From Candidatus Cloacimonadota bacterium (GTDB lineage Bacteria > Cloacimonadota > Cloacimonadia > Cloacimonadales > Cloacimonadaceae): 9,316 bases of DNA. A program made the position numbers and the translations under genes. Position 1 is the first letter of the stretch. Each line of letters begins with the position of its first letter. Location: contig JAEWNJ010000105.1 of assembly GCA_023392795.1 (NCBI GenBank), positions 1 through 9,316 of the forward strand. The letters run 5' to 3'. Under the pieces are notes generated by a model. That model worked only from the letters and a program-made list of their open reading frames with translations, made no database searches and was not told where the DNA came from. Below are positions 1 through 6,323 of the stretch, one piece after another.

Positions 1-1393
1 CCTCCAATCTCTCCAGGCGACTCATGAAGTCCTGGTACCCGGTATTGGGGTTCCAAAGCCGCTCTGCCAGAGCGAAGGCGCGGGGCAGCAGCATGGCTTC
101 CAGTTCGTTCTGATCGTGGATATGCTCGGTCCAGAGATTGGCCTGTCCCCCCAAACACAATTCTGAATGGGGATAGTCTTTGGGATTCAGGCTGAATACA
201 TTGGCCAGACTGCTGATGCCGTGAGCTCCGGGGCCAGCGGCATGCTCTTTCCAGTCAAAATAGCAAATCTGATTGGGACAGAGGATGTAGGGATTGCGGT
301 TATCTCCACATTTTTGGGCGGCATCTTTGCCATCTCCACGCCAGACCATCACGATTAGCGAGGGGTCGATCTGCCCATCCAGGATTTCATCCCAGCCGAT
401 CACTTGTTTACCCATTTGCTGCAGTGATTTGGCCAGGCGGTGAAAGAGCCAGCTCTGCAATTCCTCTTCATCCCGTAATTGCTGTTCATGTATGCGCTTT
501 TGGCATTTGGGGCATGCCTTCCAGCGTTCCTTGGGGGCTTCATCCCCACCCAGATGGATATATGGCGAAGGGAAGAGAGCGGCAATTTCCTGTAACAAAC
601 TGTCCAGGAAGCCGATAAGCTCGTCATTACCGGCACAGAGAATGTCCGGGAATACTCCCCAATCATGCCGGGGCTGAAAATCCCCGGGAAAGCAAGCCAG
701 ATGCGGATATGCGGCCAGTATTGCCGTAGTATGCCCGGGGAGATCAATCTCGGGGATTACTTCGATGCCAAGCTCCGAGGCGTAGGCCACGATCTCCCGT
801 ATCTCATCCTGGGTATAAAAGCCGCCGTAGGTGCTGCCATCGGGCTCTCTGCGATATGCTCCCTTTTCGCAAAGCAGGGGATGGAGTTTGCTCTGGATGC
901 GCCAGCCTTGATCGTCACTGAGATGCCAATGGAACCTGTTCAGCTTCAAGGCGCTCATGATCCTGAGATAGCGCTTCACCGTCTTTATGCCAAAGAAGTG
1001 ACGGCTCTCATCCAGATGCAGGCCCCGCCATTCATAAGCCGGATAGTCCACGATCTGCCCGAGGGGCAAGCCCTGATGGCTGCCCGCCGCTTCATGGAGC
1101 ATCTGCAGAAGGCTTTGGATAGCGTAGATAAAGCCGTGACGGGACTTTGCACTGAGAGTGATGCCATCCTCCGCGATGCTGATCAGGTGCATGTCCCTGT
1201 GTGTGGCGGCAATGCGGGGCATCTGATGAAAGCTGAGAGCTGTGGTAGTAAGCTGTGGACTGCGGAGGATGCGGTTCCAGCCGCTTTCCAGCATTGATGC
1301 CAGAGCGGGATCCGGACAGTTACTGATCACAAGCTTCGCGGGATTCAAGTATCCCGTGCCACTAAGCTGAACTTCAACCGGACGGGGGATCAT
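1..1393 (-). CDS. GH20 beta-N-acetylhexosaminidase, cytoplasmic, 3' end cut by the window
   Basis: Exo-acting hydrolase that would remove terminal beta-linked GlcNAc or GalNAc from oligosaccharides. The frame is open for 464 codons from the ATG at 1393 and leaves the window without a stop. Residues 1 to about 115 look like the GH20b alpha/beta domain. The TIM-barrel follows with WRGLHLDESRHF (122-133), HWHLSDDQGWR (155-165), VIPEIDLPGH (212-221), HLGGDEAP with the catalytic pair Asp284-Glu285, GWDEIL (333-338) and NLWTEH (419-424), whose Trp and Glu normally contact the N-acetyl sugar. All the usual active-site elements are present, so it should be active; probably only a few dozen C-terminal residues are missing. 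There is no signal peptide, so it acts in the cytoplasm. The start overlaps the mannosidase stop in an ATGA, and a GGAG lies 8 nt upstream (1402-1405). Family certain; exact substrate (complex N-glycan antennae, chitobiose or other HexNAc glycans) is inferred from the neighbours. Confidence 0.95.
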   Translation of the reverse strand, partial: MIPRPVEVQLSGTGYLNPAKLVISNCPDPALASMLESGWNRILRSPQLTTTALSFHQMPRIAATHRDMHLISIAEDGITLSAKSRHGFIYAIQSLLQMLHEAAGSHQGLPLGQIVDYPAYEWRGLHLDESRHFFGIKTVKRYLRIMSALKLNRFHWHLSDDQGWRIQSKLHPLLCEKGAYRREPDGSTYGGFYTQDEIREIVAYASELGIEVIPEIDLPGHTTAILAAYPHLACFPGDFQPRHDWGVFPDILCAGNDELIGFLDSLLQEIAALFPSPYIHLGGDEAPKERWKACPKCQKRIHEQQLRDEEELQSWLFHRLAKSLQQMGKQVIGWDEILDGQIDPSLIVMVWRGDGKDAAQKCGDNRNPYILCPNQICYFDWKEHAAGPGAHGISSLANVFSLNPKDYPHSELCLGGQANLWTEHIHDQNELEAMLLPRAFALAERLWNPNTGYQDFMSRLERLE

Positions 1394-4300
1394 GGTGCCA
1401 TCTCCAGCCGCAAGGTAACGATCTCAAAGGCTTTAGCCTGAATGGGCTGACCTGGATCAAGCTCGCTGATTTCCTCTTCCAGCATGTTGCATTTGGTAAT
1501 GCGGGCAATGCGATCCCAGGTTTTCAGCCAGTCGGTTACAGCGCAGCCCAGAGGCTCGTAACAACGCAAAATGATGCCCCTGCCATCCTCGGCGGGCTTG
1601 ATGTGTTTGATGATCAAGCTGCCGCCCAGAAACCTGAATGGGGGCATAAAAGGAGTAATCAAGTCCCACGAAGAGGCACAGGAGTAAAGAGCGGTGCCAA
1701 AGGCATCGGAATTCTCAGCCACTTTGGCCTCAGCATAGGGTTTATCATGGCAGTAAAAGGCATAGCTGTATTCCTGAGAGCCTAGATCGGCATGGGGATC
1801 CACATCGGCGGGACTGCGTAGCAATGCCATTTCCACGGTGTTTTCCTGCACGGAATAACCGAATTTCTCAGGGCAAATCAGGCTGAAACCCCGGTGAGCA
1901 TCTGAGAGATCGACAAAACCCTGAGCGGGGAACTCGAAGCGGGCGCTGTCCCATTGATTGCGGGCTTTTGTGGAACGCTGAACGCTGCCCATCTGGATAC
2001 CGCAAGTGGCATAGTCTGTAACAATATCCGGGTTGAAGGACACACGCAGCATCTTATGATGCTCCTGCCAGCTTACCCGGTGGTTGATCCGAATCATCCG
2101 CTCGTCGGGATAAAGCATGATGCTCTGAGTGATCTCGGACGCGCCAATCACGATCCGGTGGCGTACTTCCCGGTATCCCTGGCCAATCCCCGTGGTAGAA
2201 AGCAATTCAGCGCTTTTTAACCCCTGCGGCGTGGTCTCGCGATAAAAGTGATTGATATCCCAGGCACCCCAGTTATTAGGCTCATCCTCCCAGAGCAGCA
2301 GTCTATTGGATTCTGAGGCCAGCAATTCCTGGTCATGGGCTACATCGATAATCGAACTGATGCTGCCATGGGGAGACACTGTAACCATCAAATGCTCATT
2401 CTGGATCACGATGCTGCCATCGGGCTCGGGGACTATCTCCTGCCCCTCCTGATGCCGCTCATCTGTGGGGAAGAAATTGATCCTGCCAATGCTGTATGGC
2501 TCCATGCGAACCAGTACTTTCAGAGTGTCCTCCTGGGGATGGCAGGCCAGAATGGTGCAATCCTCGGATACGGGAGTATAGTCATACTGCGGCAGGGGCA
2601 GCTCCAGCCAGGCGCTATTCGGTCCCGCGGCAGAGTTATAGACCATGTAGCATCCCTCATCGGGAGTTCCGGCCAGGCTTTTGAGGAGCTCTACGATCAG
2701 AGCATCCAGAGCAGTCAGATTCCCGGCGCCCATCGCGAAAGCGTCCTGATAGACCGGGCCGATAGAGCTTCCCGGTAGAATGTCATGAAACTGCAGCAGC
2801 AGCGTATCCTTCCAGATGTCTTTGATCTTATGGCCGGCATCGCCGGACTCAGATCTGGCCCCCAAAGCCAGCAAGACTTCGGCGGCGCGCAGCTTATTCT
2901 CACAAAGGAAGTTCTGCTTCTTCATCCGGGCTTGTGTGCTGTAGGTTCCGCGATGAAACTCCAGATAAAGCTCGCCATATACCCTGGGCAGGAGCCTGGG
3001 CTCCAAGGTGTCGAAGTAACGCAGGAATTCTTCAGCCTTGGCAAATCTGAACCTGGGACAGCCTTCCAGATTGCGCTGACGCAGGCCGTATTCGATATGA
3101 TTGCGGGTAGGACCGCCGCCGCCATCGCCGATGCCAAAGAGATTCAAGTAGCCATCCGCAATCCCGGATTGGGCGAAGCGGTTTTCAGTAGCCAGAAAGG
3201 ATGAGGGATTATTGGAGAAATTGTAGTCGTTAGTAGGCATCTGATGCGCCCTCACTTCGCTGCCATCGATGCCCTGCCAGATGAAAAGGTGATGGGGAAA
3301 GGCATTCGTCTCATTCCAGGAAAGCTTCTGCGTGATAAAGTAATCCACTCCGCAGCCCTTCATAAACTGCGGCAGATTGGCACTGAATCCGAAGCAATCG
3401 GGCAGCCAGAGATAATTTGGCTCGATGCCAAACTCACTCTTGAAGAATTCTTTACCGTACATGAACTGCCGGATGATGCTTTCCGGGCCGGTGAGATTGG
3501 TGTCAAACTCCACCCAGGACGCTCCCTGCACCTCCCATCTGCCCTGCTTTACCTGTTCCTTCACCTCGCTGTAGAGCCCGGGATAGAGCTCTTTGATCCA
3601 GCCATATAGCTGAGCCTGTGAGGCTCCGAAGATATAATCCGGGTAGCTTTCCAATAGCCGCAGGGCATTAGCAAAAGTACGGCCGCCCTTGCGTTTGCTT
3701 TCCCTGATCCGCCACAACCAGGCCAGATCCAGATGAGCATGACCAACGCTATAAGCCGTTAGCGCACTGGCATTTGCCGGAGCGCTGAGCAGCATTTCCG
3801 CGATGCTTTTTGCTTCCCTGTAGCCGCTGCCATCTGCCCAGATATTGCAGATATTGTTTAGTCCATAGAGGATTTTTGCCCGGCGTGCAGATCCTTCAGG
3901 CAAGCTTTTAGCCAGATCAAAGAGTATTTCCAGATCGATAAAGAGCTGATACATGTCTTCATCATAAGCCACCAGTGAGCACTCCCGCAAAGCGTAGCTT
4001 TCCTTGCCTTTACCGAAGAGGTCGTTGGCCGCGGCCTCGATCAGCAGTTCATATTCTGTGCCTGCAACAGCGGAGTCGGAGAGGGGCACGAAGTATTTGG
4101 CAGCGTTATGATACCAATCCACCTTCGGGGTCAGGCCTTGCCAGGGTTTGCCATTATCATACACGCAGGCTTCCCCATCGCAATCAAAGAAGAGTCCTAT
4201 TCGTTTGCCCTGAAGCTGGGGATCCACGCTGGCCTTCACTTTGAACCAGGCACTTCCCCAGACCTGTGACCATATCTCTCCGCAATTGATATCCCGCCAT

Positions 4301-4449
4301 TCCAGATCATCCAACCGGGCCAGGGGGATGGGATCGGCAGCATTATGGGTGTAACGGGCCTCGGCGGAATACTTCCGGCCATGCACTGATTCCTTCAGGC
4401 GTTTGATAAACTTGGCAATGCGTTCCAGATGGATCTTTTCGTTCTGCAT
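1390..4449 (-). CDS. GH38 alpha-mannosidase, cytosolic MAN2C1/Ams1-like
   Basis: Retaining, metal-dependent exo-alpha-mannosidase of 1019 residues, the usual length of the cytosolic/vacuolar MAN2C1/Ams1 branch. Residues 1 to about 225 form an N-terminal accessory domain with W, G and D patterns typical of that branch. The catalytic domain begins with GHAHLDLAWLW (236-246), where His239 and Asp241 are the expected metal ligands. WLPDCFGFS (348-356) carries the nucleophile Asp351. HRGTYSTQ (499-506) begins the helical middle domain, and FHDILPGSS (554-562) carries the further metal ligand His555. Beta-rich C-terminal domains follow from about 600. There is no signal peptide or membrane segment, so it works inside the cell on imported glycans. 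Its ATG overlaps the permease stop in TAATG, with GGAG 5 nt upstream (4455-4458); its TGA overlaps the hexosaminidase start. MAN2C1 trims free N-glycan mannose in animals; transferring that role here is inference, and linkage preference cannot be read from sequence. Confidence 0.96.
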   Translation of the reverse strand: MQNEKIHLERIAKFIKRLKESVHGRKYSAEARYTHNAADPIPLARLDDLEWRDINCGEIWSQVWGSAWFKVKASVDPQLQGKRIGLFFDCDGEACVYDNGKPWQGLTPKVDWYHNAAKYFVPLSDSAVAGTEYELLIEAAANDLFGKGKESYALRECSLVAYDEDMYQLFIDLEILFDLAKSLPEGSARRAKILYGLNNICNIWADGSGYREAKSIAEMLLSAPANASALTAYSVGHAHLDLAWLWRIRESKRKGGRTFANALRLLESYPDYIFGASQAQLYGWIKELYPGLYSEVKEQVKQGRWEVQGASWVEFDTNLTGPESIIRQFMYGKEFFKSEFGIEPNYLWLPDCFGFSANLPQFMKGCGVDYFITQKLSWNETNAFPHHLFIWQGIDGSEVRAHQMPTNDYNFSNNPSSFLATENRFAQSGIADGYLNLFGIGDGGGGPTRNHIEYGLRQRNLEGCPRFRFAKAEEFLRYFDTLEPRLLPRVYGELYLEFHRGTYSTQARMKKQNFLCENKLRAAEVLLALGARSESGDAGHKIKDIWKDTLLLQFHDILPGSSIGPVYQDAFAMGAGNLTALDALIVELLKSLAGTPDEGCYMVYNSAAGPNSAWLELPLPQYDYTPVSEDCTILACHPQEDTLKVLVRMEPYSIGRINFFPTDERHQEGQEIVPEPDGSIVIQNEHLMVTVSPHGSISSIIDVAHDQELLASESNRLLLWEDEPNNWGAWDINHFYRETTPQGLKSAELLSTTGIGQGYREVRHRIVIGASEITQSIMLYPDERMIRINHRVSWQEHHKMLRVSFNPDIVTDYATCGIQMGSVQRSTKARNQWDSARFEFPAQGFVDLSDAHRGFSLICPEKFGYSVQENTVEMALLRSPADVDPHADLGSQEYSYAFYCHDKPYAEAKVAENSDAFGTALYSCASSWDLITPFMPPFRFLGGSLIIKHIKPAEDGRGIILRCYEPLGCAVTDWLKTWDRIARITKCNMLEEEISELDPGQPIQAKAFEIVTLRLEMAP

Positions 4450-6323
4450 TATTTCTCCATGGGGATCACGATCCCTTTGATGATGATGTTTTGGAAGAAG
4501 ATGAATATGGCCAGGGTGGGCAGCGCTGCGATCACCAGAGCGGCATATCCTACTCCGGGGCTTCCCCGCTGCATCAGCTCATAGATGTGAACCATCAGGG
4601 TCCACATCGAGCGGTCCTGGCATACAATGAAGGCAAAGAGGAAATTCCGGTAGGCAGCGTTAAAAGCGCCCAGGGCGATCACGGCCAGGATCGGTTTACT
4701 GAGAAAGAGCGTAAACTGCCAGAAAAGGCGAAACTCTCCTGCCCCATCGATGCGCGCGCTCTCATAGATTTCCTGGGGGAGGCTATCAAAAAAGCCTTTT
4801 AAGAGAAAGATGAAATAGCCATCCGCTGCGGCGGGCAATACTAAAGCCCAAAAGGTATTCAGCAGATTGAGGCGCTTTAGCATCAGGAAATTGGGGATGC
4901 CCATCACCATGGCAGGAAAGGCCATAGTAAGCATAAATAGCATGATGATCTGATAGCTGAAGCGAGGTTTGAAGCGACTGAGCGCATAAGCAGCCAGCGG
5001 ATTTACCGTGATGGCCAGGAAGATGCTGAGTAGCACATAAATGCCGGTATTGCCCAAAGAGCGGGCATCGGCAAGCATCTGATCCAGCGCCATCGCATAG
5101 TTGCGCCAGATAAACTCCCTCCGGATGGCGCCTTTATGCTCCTCAAAGGCATAGTAATCCTGCTCACGGGCCGGGAAGGGAACTTGCCTGAAGCTCTGAT
5201 AGACAGTTCCTGCTGCCTGGTTTAGCGCGGTGATGTCAGAGTATCTGGTTCTCAGGTACTCCCGGAAATCCTCGGCGATACTCTTTATCCTGATCTGCTC
5301 AGGCGCAGCCAGATTCTGGATAAAGAAAGTGAGGTCTTCCACCAAGGCTCCGCTATCGGGAAGCTGCTGTGGTATCTCCACCTCCTCGAAGGAGGCGTAT
5401 CGGCAATTCCAGGTACTGTTCAATAGCTCAATCCCGGCGTATTTACCTCTTAGCATCTGCTGGAAGCCTTCTTCCGCTCCGGCCTCCAAGCCCAGATGCT
5501 GGATATTCAGTACTTCCCGGGCATAATTCAGCCAGTGCTCACGCAGGGGATCGCCCTGAGGGGGACAGGATGCCGGTAGCGTGATCTGATCCCAGCCCTC
5601 GTAGTCGGTTTGATGAATGCGGTTAAACTCCTCCAGTCCGCCCAGATAGTAAGGGATCAGCGCAGTGGTCACAAAAGCGCCGTCTGGATTTACAAAAAGT
5701 CTCATCCAACCCGGGCTTTGCTCCTTAAAGCTGCGAAATCTGCCCAGATAACCTTCGTTGCTGCTCACAAAGTTACGCCGGAAGATATCCTTCTCTTCCA
5801 CCACGATCTCTTCCCAGCTCTGAGCGCCGGTATTGTAGCGCTGGTTAAACCGGGTGATATCGCCGTCGTTCTCTTTACGGATCAGGGAGCGGTATTGCCG
5901 TTGCGCCAAAGGATACACTCCCCGGCCGTAATGTTCTGCCAGATAGTAGTGATATACCCCCCAGCGATCAGGATTGTCGGCTAGAAAGTGCTGCCACTCG
6001 TCATACAGCAGCTTGTTTGGTTTCTTCGGCAGCCGCACTTCGGAAAAGGCAATCCAGCTTCCGGGATAGTTATCCATCAAGCGGCTGCTTTCCTCGTTGT
6101 ACCGGCTTTCCAGATACTTCTGATACAGCGTTTCGTCATCCCAGAAATAGCGTGGGATCAGGCTGAGCCGGGTGTTATCCACCGCACTTTTGAAGGAGGA
6201 AGATACCATCAGCATAAAGGGATAGATCATGGTGATCGCGCCCAGAATCAGCGTGATATGAAGCAATGAATTGAGCAGCCTCACCTTTCTGCTGCGGCGT
6301 CCCACCTTGCCGATAATGCTCAT
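4449..6323 (-). CDS. MalG-type ABC sugar permease with a large repeat-built periplasmic insertion
   Basis: Second membrane subunit of a CUT1-type carbohydrate importer, 624 residues against roughly 270-300 for an ordinary MalG. One helix at about 20-42 is followed by about 380 hydrophilic residues (about 45-425). A standard MalG core follows: helices near 427-448, 457-478, 490-512, 543-567 and 592-612. The cytoplasmic EAA loop is at 519-540 (IYESARIDGAGEFRLF), and the C-terminus has the familiar KGIVIP ending. The topology places the insertion outside the inner membrane; it is made of five diverged repeats, described separately. The frame is open back to an ATG at 6416, but 6323 is preferred because its ATG overlaps the upstream TGA (ATGA), an AAGGA lies 9 nt upstream (6333-6337), and the basic N-terminus leads straight into the first helix. 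Partner of the fused MalF-type subunit. Family assignment is firm; the role of the insertion is unknown, with binding-protein docking or substrate capture both possible. Confidence 0.93.
   Translation of the reverse strand: MSIIGKVGRRSRKVRLLNSLLHITLILGAITMIYPFMLMVSSSFKSAVDNTRLSLIPRYFWDDETLYQKYLESRYNEESSRLMDNYPGSWIAFSEVRLPKKPNKLLYDEWQHFLADNPDRWGVYHYYLAEHYGRGVYPLAQRQYRSLIRKENDGDITRFNQRYNTGAQSWEEIVVEEKDIFRRNFVSSNEGYLGRFRSFKEQSPGWMRLFVNPDGAFVTTALIPYYLGGLEEFNRIHQTDYEGWDQITLPASCPPQGDPLREHWLNYAREVLNIQHLGLEAGAEEGFQQMLRGKYAGIELLNSTWNCRYASFEEVEIPQQLPDSGALVEDLTFFIQNLAAPEQIRIKSIAEDFREYLRTRYSDITALNQAAGTVYQSFRQVPFPAREQDYYAFEEHKGAIRREFIWRNYAMALDQMLADARSLGNTGIYVLLSIFLAITVNPLAAYALSRFKPRFSYQIIMLFMLTMAFPAMVMGIPNFLMLKRLNLLNTFWALVLPAAADGYFIFLLKGFFDSLPQEIYESARIDGAGEFRLFWQFTLFLSKPILAVIALGAFNAAYRNFLFAFIVCQDRSMWTLMVHIYELMQRGSPGVGYAALVIAALPTLAIFIFFQNIIIKGIVIPMEK
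5172..6125 (-). repeat. Five diverged protein-level repeats in the MalG-type insertion
   Basis: Five copies of one motif can be aligned by eye in the permease insertion. They lie at residues 67-99 (6027-6125), 144-176 (5796-5894), 221-250 (5574-5663), 287-318 (5370-5465) and 353-384 (5172-5267), spaced about 66-77 residues apart. The core reads F/Y-x-x-x-L/I-x-x-R/K-Y, then I/L-x-x-L/F-N, then about six residues, then Y-x-S-F/W-x-E/Q-V/I, usually ending in Pro. The clearest copies are the fourth (KYAGIELLN ... YASFEEVEIP) and fifth (RYSDITALN ... YQSFRQVPFP). The second has DITRFN ... QSWEEI, the third GLEEFN ... YEGWDQITLP, and the first RYNEESSRLMDN ... WIAFSEVRLP. Copies one and three are the most diverged. 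There is no DNA-level identity, so the duplications are old. Confidence 0.7.

Noticed and set aside
665..1297. A 210-codon plus-strand frame and a 115-codon minus-strand frame (400-747) within the left gene
   Set aside because: Both are shadows of the GH20 hexosaminidase, whose frame carries all the family motifs and is open throughout this stretch.
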